Made by a program: the position numbers and the translations under genes. The notes beneath the pieces are model-generated. The model was not told the origin of the DNA. It searched no databases and saw only the letters and a list, made by a program, of their open reading frames with translations. DNA of 64,000 nt, taken from NCBI RefSeq assembly GCF_001618145.1, contig NZ_LQNF01000003.1, forward strand, positions 1 to 64,000, written 5' to 3'. This document shows, piece by piece, positions 42,726-51,804 of this stretch. Numbering within the stretch: position 1 is the first letter of the stretch; every line of letters begins with the position of its first letter. The DNA is from Oceanobacillus damuensis. Its GTDB lineage: Bacteria; Bacillota; Bacilli; Bacillales; Amphibacillaceae.

Positions 42726-43208
42726 TTTCTTTTTTAAGTATACCTTTATTTATTATGTGTTCCAATATTTTATTTATTATTGATGAATTGCATTTCTAAT
42801 GAGAACTTTAATGAAATAGATTTTTTCATTTTTCCAATTCTCATCCTTAAACCTTCCGCAAATTAACCACCTTTGTATTCGAAAGTATAGTCAATTGCTT
42901 CATCATATATTCTCTGGAGTATAAAAAGATTCGGGATATTAGTCTATCAATATATATCCATCTTTCAAAACATTTCCGTTTTCCTAATCCTTCTATCCAT
43001 ATTCGTCATCCTCTTAAATAATAATACTAAACAATTCTATTATAACTGTTGCTTAAGCTTCATAGTAACTGTTTGTGTTTACCGTTTTTTCAAAAGTTCA
43101 TGCTAGGATAGAGATGTAAGTTAGGAAATAGATTTCCAAGTAATGTAAGGGATTTCAACGAAAGAAGCGAGAAGTTTGTTCTATTAATTTCTAACCATTA
43201 CAATAGAA

Positions 43209-43223
43209 ATGTAAACGTTATCC
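43209..43223 (+). promoter_or_regulatory. cre-like site in the leader of the SDR gene
   Basis: ATGTAAACGTTATCC matches the cre consensus at 14 of 15 positions and lies just before the ribosome site of the 43241 gene. Confidence 0.45.
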
Positions 43224-43240
43224 AAGAAGGAGGATTTTTA

Positions 43241-44011
43241 ATGGGAAGATTAGAAAATAAAGTAGCAGTAATAACTGGTGGTGCTGGAGGTATCGGGAAG
43301 GTAACGGCAGAAAGATTTCTGAAAGAAGGGGCCAAGGTTGTTTTAGTTGATTTATTCAAAGAGCCGTTGGAAGAAGCGCAGAATGAACTTAAATCATTCG
43401 GTGATGTATTAACGGTTGAGGCAGATGTCTCCAAAGAGGATGATGTAAAGAGATACGTTAAAGAGACAGTTGACCAATTTGGAGAAATCGATGTTTTCTT
43501 TAATAATGCGGGCATTGAAGGAAAAATAGGGCTATTAACGGATTTAGATGTGGAAGATTTTGATAAAGTAATCAATGTAAATGTCCGAGGAGTATTTTTA
43601 GGATTGAAACATGTATTGCCAGTCATGAGAGAACAAGGATATGGCAGTGTAATTAACACTTCATCTGGTGCCGGATTGATGGGTACTCCAAACCAAATTG
43701 CATACGGTGCTTCCAAACATGCGGTGACGGGAATGACTAAAACGGCAGCACTCGAAATCGCAGACGCAAACGTACGAGTTAATTCTATTCATCCATCACC
43801 TGTAAACACGAGAATGATGCGATCCATTGAAGAAGGAACAAGTCCTGGAAAAGGTGCGGAGGCAAAAGAAGCATTTACTCAAATCATCCCGCTTGGACGT
43901 TATGGGGAGTCAGAGGATATGGCTAACCTGGTTCTCTTCCTTGCATCAGATGAGAGTGCATTCATCACTGGCTCACAATACCGTATTGACGGAGGACTTG
44001 GGGCTAAGTAG
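43241..44011 (+). CDS. Short-chain dehydrogenase/reductase (glucose 1-dehydrogenase/FabG-like)
   Basis: This 256-residue Rossmann-fold oxidoreductase has the cofactor motif TGGAGGIGKVTAERFLKEGA. DLFKEPLEE after beta-2 suggests NAD preference (Asp). It also has NNAGIEG, catalytic Ser in NTSSGAGLMG and catalytic YGASK (YxxxK), with the C-terminal SQYRIDGGLGAK. AAGAAGGAGG precedes ATG 43241. It is a single gene. The substrate is unclear, as SDR neighbours in Bacillus act on sugars, alcohols or beta-keto acids. A cre-like sequence in the leader suggests catabolite control. Confidence 0.92.
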   Translation: MGRLENKVAVITGGAGGIGKVTAERFLKEGAKVVLVDLFKEPLEEAQNELKSFGDVLTVEADVSKEDDVKRYVKETVDQFGEIDVFFNNAGIEGKIGLLTDLDVEDFDKVINVNVRGVFLGLKHVLPVMREQGYGSVINTSSGAGLMGTPNQIAYGASKHAVTGMTKTAALEIADANVRVNSIHPSPVNTRMMRSIEEGTSPGKGAEAKEAFTQIIPLGRYGESEDMANLVLFLASDESAFITGSQYRIDGGLGAK

Positions 44012-44594
44012 TTTATAGATTGTTGCTGGGATAAAAGTTGCTTGTGAGACAGAATCATGGTGTTAGGCGACCACAAGCATGCTTCACCATTAATATTCAC
44101 CAAATGGTTAACGGAAAAAGAGTTCTTTTTAATAAAGATAATACTGTTTATTAGTAGATACCACTACTATAACCAAGCAACTGTATAAAAAGAATGAAAA
44201 TTGCCATTTCCTCGCAACGATTTTAGCGATAATTTCATTATTGAAACCAAAAAAAGTAACCGCCCGTCCCATATTAGGCAGTTACTTTTTTTGCGTAACA
44301 GGTTACTCCTCTTCTTGGGGCATATAGTTGCAATGCCACCGATATGTGTGAAATTGGAGCCTTTTATTCTGGACTCTTTTTAGTGGCAGTTTGCCTTGTT
44401 TTAACATGATTGAATCATTATAATTATAATGAAAGGCATTACAATTTGGATTTGATGAAGATATTTTTTAATTCAAATAGGCAGGTCTTCAAGTGAAGAT
44501 ACCAACCCATTTATACCAGACCAATACAAGGCGAATGTAAGTCCAATCTGATTTAGGTTACCTTACTAAAGAAGAATAAGAGGTGGATAAATTC
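44012..44594. other. Intergenic region with a decayed holin-like toxin copy
   Basis: At about 44206-44262 one frame reads FLATILAIISLLKPKKVTA, similar to the tail of the toxin at 42476. It is followed by the same AAAAAAGTAACCGCCC hairpin (44249-44292) and a GCATATAGTTGCAATG motif. No start codon or N-terminal part remains. The rest, 44300-44594, shows no gene. Confidence 0.45.
44249..44292. terminator. Terminator hairpin of the decayed toxin locus
   Basis: AAAAAAGTAAC-CGCC pairs with GGC-AGTTACTTTTTT with one mismatch, and a T-run follows. Confidence 0.7.
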
Positions 44595-45164
44595 ATGAGC
44601 ATTCCAAGATATGATAAGAAACTTTCCTATACGGATTATTTAAGTTGGTCTGGTGATGAGCCAATAGAAATTATTAATGGAATTCCACATAACATGTCCC
44701 CTGGACCCTCAACGAAACATCAACAAGTATCTATGAACTTATCTTATCAGCTAATGAATTTTTTTATATCACAGAACTGCCAAGTCTTTGCAGCTCCATT
44801 TGATGTTCGGCTATTCTCAGCAGGAAAAAGTGATGATGAAGTCTTTCATGTTGTACAGCCAGATATTTCTGTGATTTGTGATGAAAATAAATTAGACGAG
44901 AAGGGCTGTGCTGGTTCTCCTGACTTAATCATCGAAATCCTTTCTCCGTCGAGCGCAAAGATGGATAAAATGAAGAAGCGTAATTTGTATGAGAGGGCAC
45001 ATGTAAAGGAATATTGGATAGTAGATCCACTGAATGAACTGGTTGAAGTTTATCATTTAGATAAGAATGAATTATATGGAAAACCGCTTTTCTTCTCAAC
45101 AGAAGATACGGTGGAATCGTTCATTTTTAAAGAACTAAAGATAGAGGTTGGAGAGGTGTTTTGA
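44595..45164 (+). CDS. Uma2-family (DUF820) PD-(D/E)XK nuclease-like protein
   Basis: This protein of about 189 residues belongs to the Uma2/DUF820 family of restriction-endonuclease-fold proteins. Motifs: YTDYLSWSGDEPIEIINGIP (with the early Glu), VVQPDISVICDENKL (PD motif), GSPDLIIEILSPSSA (the E-x-L/K region) and KRNLYERAHVKEYWIVDP. The ORF begins at GTG 44583, but AAGAGGT is better spaced for ATG 44595. No partner methylase or mobile gene is adjacent. The family is common in Bacillaceae and cyanobacteria, and its biological role is unclear. Confidence 0.88.
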   Translation: MSIPRYDKKLSYTDYLSWSGDEPIEIINGIPHNMSPGPSTKHQQVSMNLSYQLMNFFISQNCQVFAAPFDVRLFSAGKSDDEVFHVVQPDISVICDENKLDEKGCAGSPDLIIEILSPSSAKMDKMKKRNLYERAHVKEYWIVDPLNELVEVYHLDKNELYGKPLFFSTEDTVESFIFKELKIEVGEVF

Positions 45165-45223
45165 GGGAAACAGAGGTCAATGATTCAGTTTCCCACTACC
45201 GTAAGTTTTATATAAAAATATCT

Positions 45224-45278
45224 AGAAGCTGCAAGAATCGATGGAGTTAATCCCATTTATTTTCGTAGCTTCTATTTT
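45224..45278 (+). terminator. Terminator after the Uma2 gene
   Basis: AGAAGCT (45224-45230) pairs with AGCTTCT (45267-45273), followed by ATTTTTG. The loop text GCAAGAATCGATGGAGTTAA resembles that of the hairpin at 6726-6776, so the two may be one dispersed hairpin family. Confidence 0.6.
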
Positions 45279-45632
45279 TGAGAAAATATTTTTCATATTT
45301 ACTGAGTGCCTGTGACTTCCCGCCGGTGTGTTATCATAAGTGGCAAAAATATAGTTAGGAACGATGACTCCACCAATACGCCCCCGCATTCTTGGGTTTA
45401 ATGTTTTTCTCTCCACCAGTTGAATTACTCCTCATCGTGCGCCTAGAATGACTTCGGTTTGAAACCTCCTAAGCATTAAGCTTAAAAATTCGATATTTAA
45501 CCACAAAATATTTAAATAATAAGTTACACCAAGTAATTCCACATAGTTAGTCATCTAGGATATAAAATACTGCACATCTGTGAGTATTTCATGCTTGAAT
45601 TGGGTAAATTTCAAAGGAAGGAGGTTTTATTT

Positions 45633-46454
45633 ATGAAGGAAATTAAGTTAACGATGCTTGGGACTGGCTCTCCTATACCCACCTTGGAAAGAGCAGCATC
45701 TGCACAGTTATTGGAGATGGATGAGATACCCGTATTGATTGATTGCGGCCAGGAGACAACGTCGCAATTGCAAAGAATTAATGTTAAACCGTAGAACGTA
45801 AACCACCTGCTCTTCACTCATCTGCATTCCGATCACTCCATGGGTTACTTCCAATTTTTAATTGGTGGATGGCATCTTGGAAGAGAAAAACTGACGGTGA
45901 TTGGGCCTCCGGGTGTAAAAAAATTTCATGAAACGGTTTTGGAAATGTACAAAGAAGATATTGAATACCGTACTTCGCTAGGTTTCCCAAAGGAAGGTAT
46001 TCTTGATGTGAATGTCATTGAAATGGAAGAGCCCGGCAATGTACCAGCCGAGGGCATTCCAGCCAATATAACCTCTGCATCCATGATACACAATTTACCT
46101 ACTTATGCCTATCGCTTTGAAATTGATGATAAAATTATCGTATTTTCGGGTGATACATCTCCAACAAATAAACTGGTTGAACTCGCTCGAAATGCTGATT
46201 TATTGATTCATGACTGCTCACTGACAACTGAAAAGCTTGAAACTGAGAATTCTGATGAGATAGGTGAAAATCTGAAAAAAGAGCACAGTACCCCAACTCA
46301 GGCTGGAGAAACTGCTTTTCATGCAAACGCCAAAAGATTAGTGCTAACCCACTTCTTACCGAACATTAATGTTGATGAGATTAAAGAGGAAGTCAGGGAA
46401 GCATATGATGGTGAATTAATTCTGGGTAAAGATTTGCAAGCGATAACAATTTAA
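45633..46454 (+). pseudogene. MBL-fold hydrolase (RNase Z-like) interrupted by an in-frame TAG
   Basis: AAGGAAGGAGG precedes ATG 45633, and the frame gives a typical MBL start (KEIKLTMLGTGSPIPTLERA, VLIDCGQETT). A TAG at 45792-45794 interrupts it. The same frame then continues with NVNHLLFTHLHSDHSMGYFQ, holding the HxHxDH zinc motif, and later KIIVFSGDTSPTNK and VLTHFLPNINVDE to TAA at 46454. Without the stop, the protein would be 273 residues and normal for the family. Restart at ATG 45840 would lack the zinc motif. A single nonsense mutation or a sequencing error is the likely cause. Confidence 0.8.
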
Positions 46455-46669
46455 ACAGCATCATTGTCTGTTGTTAATTATTTCTCTTTATTAACCATGT
46501 TAATTGTGTCATTACTGAAGGTTCATTTCCATGATGGAGATAGACCTTTAGTAATATAGTGAATTCCTTGCTTCAAGTATTTTTATTCAATTCCTGCAAA
46601 AGTCAAAATTCAACTTACCAGTTATATAATACAGAAAAGTTGTGGTGGGGTGATAGCTGACATTTGTTT
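46455..46669. other. Intergenic region before the 21-bp array
   Basis: A weak hairpin (AAGGTTCATTTCCATGATGG...) is present near 46517-46560. GTG 46650, after GGTGGGG, opens a 109-codon frame that consists almost entirely of the repeat array. I do not regard it as a proven gene. Confidence 0.4.
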
Positions 46670-46674
46670 ATCTC

Positions 46675-46955
46675 AAGCGGGAGAGAGAAGCCCACACCCG
46701 GGAGAGCGTCCATCCGAGTCGGGAGAGAAGAGCCACTACCCGGGAGAGGCCTCGTTTCAGTCGGGAAAGCGGAGCCACCATACGGGAGAGCGCCCATCTC
46801 AATCGGGAGAGACGAGTCTACACCCGGGAGAGCGTCCGCCCGTGTCGGGAAAGCGGAGCCCACCCCCGGGAGAGCCAAGTCCTCACTCGGGAGAACCAAG
46901 TCCTCACTCGGGAGAACCAAGTCCTCACTCGGGAGAACCACGTCCTACCCAGAAA
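46675..46955. repeat. Array of 13 tandem 21-bp units (CGGGAGAG...)
   Basis: Each unit starts CGGGARAR and is exactly 21 bases before the next. Examples are CGGGAGAGCGTCCATCCGAG(T), CGGGAAAGCGGAGCCACCAT(A) and CGGGAGAACCAAGTCCTCAC(T). The last four units are nearly identical, while earlier ones differ after the first eight bases. Because 21 is divisible by three, several frames are open on both strands; one gives GERPSxS-like heptads. The array lies immediately after the MBL relic and before the convergent PfkB kinase. A second array of the same unit is at 60560-60685. Confidence 0.9.
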
Positions 46956-46987
46956 AGCTCTCTCCCCTACTCAAACTGAAGCCCCCA

Positions 46988-48079
46988 CTACAACCGCTCC
47001 TCCACCAAAGTATAAATCTTCTCAGGTCTTAGTTCTGTGGACACCGAACGTTCTGTTTGCTGTGTGAGGGAGTATCCAGCAAGTCCCAATTGGCATGCGC
47101 GTGATAAGGAGTCTCCATTCATGATTCCGTATATGGCACATGATGCAAATGCGTCATCTGCACCTGTTTCATCAACAATATCGGTTTGTAATGGTGGAAA
47201 ATGACCGGATTCTTCTTGTGAAGCATAGTAGACACCGTGATTAGGCATCATTATAATTACTTTGTTAACACCTTGCTTCTGCAGTTTTTCACAGGCCATT
47301 TTAAACTCATCCGCCGAATTAATCGTAGAACCAATCATCATCTGTGCTTCTTCCTGATTGAGAATCAGCAATTCGACCCCGTCGAGATCAGTGGGAAGTC
47401 TTTTAGCTTTTGTGGATGATACTGGGTTAATGTACAATGGAATATTTTCATCCTTACACCGTTGGATTATAAAATGGATACAATCCTCAGGGATATTTGT
47501 ATCCAAAAAGATAGCTTGGGATGCGACAATGTAGGACCACTTTTCTTCAATCATTTCAATAGTGATATTATCGTATATATTCATATCTGCCATGGAAACG
47601 ACCATTTCTCCATTGACATCCAGCAAAGCGGTATATGTACCTGTCCGTTTTGTTTCCAAAATCCAAACCTGGCTGACATCAACCCCCTGCTTTTTTGTTT
47701 CCCCTAAAAGCCATTCTCCTTCCCGATCATTTCCGACACAAGTCATGAGGGTGGTATTATGGCCAAGCCGGCTTAGATTTTCGGCAAAGTTCCGGGCAAC
47801 TCCACCACAAGTCTCCGTTATTTTGACTGGATTTGACGAATGCAACTGCACTTTCTGATAGGAACTGGCTTTCCGGTCCGTATTTGCGCCCCCAATACAT
47901 ACAATCGAGGACTCCTCTTTCAGAACATATGCACGACCCTTAATTTCCCCAAGCCTAGTTAGGTTAGCAATATAATTGGCTACTGCTGGTCGAGATAGAC
48001 CGACCTTTGCCGCCAACTCCTGCTGGGTAATGAAGGGGTTTATTTTTATATGGTGTAAAATCTGATTTTCTTTATTCAT
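46988..48079 (-). CDS. PfkB-family kinase with N-terminal helix-turn-helix (pseudouridine kinase-like)
   Basis: This 363-residue protein has a winged-helix start (MNKENQILHHIKINPFITQQ, ELAAKVGLSRPAVANYIANL) fused to a PfkB/ribokinase domain from about residue 58 (SSIVCIGGANTDRKA, CGGVARNFAENLSRLGHNTT, TGTYTALLDVNGEM). This is the architecture of YeiI/PsuK-like kinases. The catalytic loop reads DETGADDAFASC (about residues 302-313). The usual sequence is GAGD, so the second glycine of the anion hole is Asp, which may reduce activity. It lies near, but opposite to, the pseudouridine genes. Confidence 0.85.
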   Translation of the reverse strand: MNKENQILHHIKINPFITQQELAAKVGLSRPAVANYIANLTRLGEIKGRAYVLKEESSIVCIGGANTDRKASSYQKVQLHSSNPVKITETCGGVARNFAENLSRLGHNTTLMTCVGNDREGEWLLGETKKQGVDVSQVWILETKRTGTYTALLDVNGEMVVSMADMNIYDNITIEMIEEKWSYIVASQAIFLDTNIPEDCIHFIIQRCKDENIPLYINPVSSTKAKRLPTDLDGVELLILNQEEAQMMIGSTINSADEFKMACEKLQKQGVNKVIIMMPNHGVYYASQEESGHFPPLQTDIVDETGADDAFASCAIYGIMNGDSLSRACQLGLAGYSLTQQTERSVSTELRPEKIYTLVEERL

Positions 48080-48425
48080 GGAAACGACCCCATTTCTAAT
48101 TCCAACATCATTTGATTTAGTAATCTAGTGATTGATCCAGTTTGCCACCTATCTAATGCATCCTTAGTGCTTAAATAAATCCGACGAGTTATTTTGTCTC
48201 TATCGTAATTAATAATTGACAAAAAGTCCAATCTAGCTTTATAGTAAAAGCTATTTATTTTTTGGTGCAAATAAACGCTAACCTTTGTCTGCTGGCTTAG
48301 TATAAATTATTCCAAAGGATTTGAAACCTTGCGGGATATGGTTTGCTCCCTAAAATCAATAAAATTTATTCCGTGGGGATTTAGGCTGCCTCTTGGAAAA
48401 TTAATATATACGGAGGAAATAAGTA
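48080..48425. other. Intergenic region between the HTH-PfkB kinase and the DMT exporter
   Basis: A 64-codon minus frame (TTG 48270 to 48076) ends by overlapping the kinase ATG and reads ...DRWQTGSITRLLNQMMLELE. Its ribosome site is poor and the family is unknown. I leave it unannotated. The divergent promoters of the two neighbours must lie here. Confidence 0.4.
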
Positions 48426-49331
48426 ATGAAAACATCCTGGTTTTATTCACTGTTAGTTATTATAGCGGCCAGTAGTTATGGTATTGTGTCAACGATTATT
48501 AAACTGGCGATGCAAGATGGTTTCACTGCATCAGAAGCGGTCACAAGTATGTTTCTGATAGGCTTTTTACTGGCATTCATTATTTTTATTTTTACAAATC
48601 GTGGAAAAATAAGTTTTAAGGGAATGAAAATTTTAGTTCTTGCTGGTTTTCTAACGGCGTTAACGAATATTTTATATGGTCGCTCACTTGTTTATTTGCC
48701 TGCTTCATTAGCTGTCGTACTATTATTTCAATTTACCTGGATTGGCATGCTGATCTCCTCTGTCGCCAAGCGGCAGCTGCCAAGCAGAATTGAATTTATT
48801 TCATTAATCGTGTTATTCGCGGGAACGATCCCGGCAGCAGGCCTAATCGATGTTGATTTAAGTCAAACTCCGATTCAAGGCTGGTTATGGGGATTCGCTG
48901 CAGCGGTCAGTTTCTCCTTCTTTATTTACATGAATGGCAAAGAAATTAAAGGGATGAAAACTTCAAATCGGCTGCTGATTGTTGCCCTTTTTGCTTCTAT
49001 CACAACGGCAATTTTGCAGTCACCGCAAATTATTTGGAATGGAACGTTATTTGGTGAGGGGCTATGGATTTATGGATTGGCATTAGGGCTGTTTGGGATG
49101 ATTGTTCCTGTTTTCTTATTTTCGATTGCCATCCCGAGAGTAGGGTCTGGCAAGTCCTCAATCCTCAGTGCCTTTGAACTGCCAATTGCCGTGACAGCTT
49201 CCGTTCTAATGCTTGGGGAATCGGTAACATTCCTGCAAGTAGCAGGTATAATCATCATTCTCATTGGTATAGGACTACCTGCGAGACAATATAATGACAC
49301 ATTAATCAAGAAAGATAGAAAATTTACGTAA
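48426..49331 (+). CDS. EamA/DMT-family transporter
   Basis: The protein is 301 residues with ten hydrophobic segments arranged as two EamA halves. The first begins SWFYSLLVIIAASSYGIVSTIIKLA and ends with SLVYLPASLAVVLLFQFTWIGMLISS. The second contains WIYGLALGLFGMIVPVFLFSIAIPRVGSGKSSILSAFELPIAVTASVLML. The family exports metabolites or amino acids. ATACGGAGGAAATAAGTA precedes ATG 48426. It is adjacent to the pseudouridine cluster and divergent from the HTH-PfkB kinase. Its substrate is unknown. Confidence 0.9.
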   Translation: MKTSWFYSLLVIIAASSYGIVSTIIKLAMQDGFTASEAVTSMFLIGFLLAFIIFIFTNRGKISFKGMKILVLAGFLTALTNILYGRSLVYLPASLAVVLLFQFTWIGMLISSVAKRQLPSRIEFISLIVLFAGTIPAAGLIDVDLSQTPIQGWLWGFAAAVSFSFFIYMNGKEIKGMKTSNRLLIVALFASITTAILQSPQIIWNGTLFGEGLWIYGLALGLFGMIVPVFLFSIAIPRVGSGKSSILSAFELPIAVTASVLMLGESVTFLQVAGIIIILIGIGLPARQYNDTLIKKDRKFT

Positions 49332-49468
49332 GAATAAAAGGGCGAGAATGAAAGCAAACTATTGCTATAGTTTTCTAAACAAATCTGAACGATATTCCGT
49401 GCTGATTGCAAAAGCATTGTAAGAGAAAGCATATCAAAAATAAAAAGTGCTGCTTCTATTTTCTGGGG

Positions 49469-49521
49469 TTGACACTTTTTAAGTGAAAGCGTATACTAAA
49501 ACAAAAGTTTAATAATTAAAC
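49469..49521 (+). promoter_or_regulatory. Promoter, cre site and palindrome of the pseudouridine operon
   Basis: TTGACA (49469-49474) and TATACT (49492-49497) are 17 bases apart. GTGAAAGCGTATACT (49483-49497) matches cre at 14 of 15 positions and overlaps the -10 box. GTTTAATAATTAAAC (49507-49521) is a perfect odd palindrome just after the start point. CcpA and a specific repressor, perhaps the HTH-PfkB protein, could both act here. Confidence 0.75.
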
Positions 49522-49546
49522 CTTTGTTTACAAGCCGTGAAAGTAG

Positions 49547-50647
49547 GTGAGAAAAATAACTTATGACACTAGCTATAATAGTGATTTAATCGTGGGGAGT
49601 CTATCCTCCGAGTCGAAAACAGAAAGCATAACGGATATGGAAACCTCAAATTCATCAAATGTTAAAGCAACGAAGAAGAGTTCTACAGCAAATACCAACC
49701 AAAAGCTGCCGGTTATCTGTATCGGTGGAGCTAACATTGATCGGAAACTTTATGTAAAGCAAGAGATCAGTACTGGAACATCCAATCCAGTAACCTCATC
49801 GAAAACGATTGGGGGAGTTGCGAGAAATATAGCAGAAAACTTAGGCAGACTTGGCGAAGACGTTACGTTGATCTCGGTAGGCGGGGATGATATAGAGTGG
49901 AAAGAAATTGATCTTGTTTCATCACCGTTTATGAATTTAGAACATGTTGCGCAATTGGAGCATGCAGCAACTGGTTCTTATACAGCGGTATTGGATCAAC
50001 ATGGGGATATGAAAATTGCCTTGGCTGATATGGATATTTTTGATGAAATAACACCTGAGCTGTTAAAGGGAAACAGCGATATTCTAAAACAAGCAAAGTG
50101 CATAATCATAGATTTGAATTGCCCTAGAGAAACCGTTGATTTTCTTAGTCACTTTACAATGGAATACAACATTCCATTCGTTGTGATCCCAGTCTCCTCC
50201 CCAAAAATGGACAGACTTCCGAGTTCATTAGAGTCGGTAAGCTGGCTTATTGTCAATAAAGATGAAACCGAAGCTTTTTTAGATGTAACAATCAAGAATA
50301 TGGAAGATTGGAAACGAGCTGTAAAAAGCTGGCTGGAATTAGGTGTCAAGAATGTCATCGTCACAAATGGAGCGGAAGGTGTCATTCTCGGGAATGAAAA
50401 TGGGAACTTCCGTCATTATCCAGCCGTAGATACACCCGTAGTAGTTGATGTGACAGGTGCTGGCGATTCATTTTGTGCCGCTGTCATCCATTCTTGGATA
50501 CAGAAGAAGGATATTGATTATATCATTCATTCAGGATTGGTGAATTCGCATAAAACGATAACCTCAAAACATACCGTCAGACAAGAATTATCCGCAAAAC
50601 AAATAAAAATCGACATGGAGGAAATTTTAAATGAAAAAATATCTTGA
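49547..50647 (+). CDS. psuK: Pseudouridine kinase (PfkB family)
   Basis: This kinase of up to 366 residues phosphorylates pseudouridine to the 5'-phosphate. The PfkB domain starts near residue 52 ([20 protein letters not shown]) and includes [40 protein letters not shown] and the catalytic [13 protein letters not shown]. The first ~50 residues are a Ser/Thr/Lys-rich stretch without the HTH seen in its paralogue at 46988. GTG 49547 has only a weak ribosome site, so a later start such as ATG 49637 cannot be excluded. The 3' end overlaps psuG by 17 bases, confirming the pathway. Confidence 0.88.
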   Translation: MRKITYDTSYNSDLIVGSLSSESKTESITDMETSNSSNVKATKKSSTANTNQKLPVICIGGANIDRKLYVKQEISTGTSNPVTSSKTIGGVARNIAENLGRLGEDVTLISVGGDDIEWKEIDLVSSPFMNLEHVAQLEHAATGSYTAVLDQHGDMKIALADMDIFDEITPELLKGNSDILKQAKCIIIDLNCPRETVDFLSHFTMEYNIPFVVIPVSSPKMDRLPSSLESVSWLIVNKDETEAFLDVTIKNMEDWKRAVKSWLELGVKNVIVTNGAEGVILGNENGNFRHYPAVDTPVVVDVTGAGDSFCAAVIHSWIQKKDIDYIIHSGLVNSHKTITSKHTVRQELSAKQIKIDMEEILNEKIS

Positions 50648-51548
50648 ACTGGCAAAAGAAGTACAGGAAGCAAAAGAAGCAGGGAAAGCAATTGTCGCAT
50701 TGGAATCAACAATCATTTCTCATGGAATGCCTTACCCGCAAAATGTAAAAATGGCTCGTGAAGTGGAACAAATTGTCCGTGATAATGGAGCGGTACCTGC
50801 AACAATCGCAATTATCGATGGGAAAATTAAAATCGGTTTGACAGATGATGAATTGGAAATGTTCGGTAACAGCTCTGGTATTGCCAAAGTGTCCAGACGC
50901 GACCTGCCCCAAATCATCGCAACAAAGCAATTAGGGGCTACAACTGTTGCAACAACAATGATCTGTGCTGAAATGGCAGGGATTGAAACGTTCGTAACAG
51001 GCGGCATAGGCGGAGTTCACCGTGGTGCGGAAACAACAATGGATATCTCAGCAGACTTAGAGGAATTATCACAAACAAATGTAGCTGTTATCTGTGCGGG
51101 TGCCAAATCAATCCTGGATCTTGGACTTACAATGGAATACCTTGAAACAAAAGGAGTTCCTGTTGTCGGATATGAAACGGAAGTTCTTCCAGCATTCTAT
51201 ACAAGAAATAGTGAATTCAAATTGAATTTCTCTACTGATTCTGTCGATGTCATTGCCGATACAATGAAGGCGAAGTGGGATCTTGAGCTTGATGGTGGGC
51301 TTGTGATTGCAAACCCGATTCCTGAAGAGTATGCGATGGATGAGGATTATATTAACGGAATCATCAATCAGGCAATCAAAGAAGCAGAAGAGAATAATAT
51401 TGTCGGTAAAGATGCAACCCCATTTTTACTTGGAAAAGTTAAAGAACTGACAGAAGGCAAAAGTCTTGATGTGAATATCGAATTGGTAAAACACAACGCT
51501 AAGATCGGCAGCTTGATTGCGGTAAGTTTTAATAACAAAAAGAAATAA
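50631..51548 (+). CDS. psuG: Pseudouridine-5'-phosphate glycosidase
   Basis: This 305-residue enzyme splits pseudouridine 5'-phosphate into uracil and ribose 5-phosphate, breaking the C-C glycosidic bond. PsuG signatures: [99 protein letters not shown] and [25 protein letters not shown] precedes ATG 50631, which lies inside psuK. A terminator follows at 51558-51612. Confidence 0.97.
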   Translation: MKKYLELAKEVQEAKEAGKAIVALESTIISHGMPYPQNVKMAREVEQIVRDNGAVPATIAIIDGKIKIGLTDDELEMFGNSSGIAKVSRRDLPQIIATKQLGATTVATTMICAEMAGIETFVTGGIGGVHRGAETTMDISADLEELSQTNVAVICAGAKSILDLGLTMEYLETKGVPVVGYETEVLPAFYTRNSEFKLNFSTDSVDVIADTMKAKWDLELDGGLVIANPIPEEYAMDEDYINGIINQAIKEAEENNIVGKDATPFLLGKVKELTEGKSLDVNIELVKHNAKIGSLIAVSFNNKKK

Positions 51549-51557
51549 TGATCAAAG

Positions 51558-51612
51558 AAAAAGCAACCTCTATACACAATGGAAGAAAGTGAAATTATAG
51601 GGGTTGCTTTTT
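51558..51612. terminator. Terminator after psuG
   Basis: AAAGCAACCTCTATA pairs with TATAGGGGTTGCTTT, with A and T runs on either side. Confidence 0.85.
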
Positions 51613-51620
51613 AACACAAA

Positions 51621-51781
51621 TTGAAAGCGTTATTTTATTGGTTTTAAAAGAAAGGGATTGTCTCAATTATAAGCTGGTGGGACCCGTATTGATACTATTC
51701 GTAGGTCGTCAAGAGGCAAGCAAGATTAATAAATGGTTTAACGATAGAGTAATAGAATTGAAACTTGTGTAATCGATTGCA
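51621..51781 (+). promoter_or_regulatory. Two cre-like sites upstream of the nucleoside operon
   Basis: TTGAAAGCGTTATTT (51621-51635) and GTGTAATCGATTGCA (51767-51781) each match the cre consensus at 14 of 15 positions. They lie in the 250-bp leader of the NupC-type gene. Confidence 0.45.
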
Positions 51782-51804
51782 TAAACAGAGAGGGTGTAAA
51801 ATAT

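Noticed and set aside
45222-45416. 64-codon minus-strand ORF
   Set aside because: Its end lies in the Uma2 terminator hairpin, it lacks a ribosome site and it has no recognisable domain.
46675-46955. Possible CRISPR array
   Set aside because: Units are contiguous 21-bp repeats with only an eight-base conserved core and no spacer-length unique segments. No cas genes are present.
46615-47032. Three overlapping ORFs on both strands (109, 122 and 108 codons) and the similar ORF at 60472-60795
   Set aside because: The 21-bp period keeps all frames open. The heptad-rich peptides are predicted by the repeat itself, and only one has even a weak ribosome site.
48076-48270. 64-codon minus-strand ORF overlapping the kinase start
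   Set aside because: It has a TTG start with a poorly spaced ribosome site and no recognisable family. The overlap with the kinase ATG alone is not enough.
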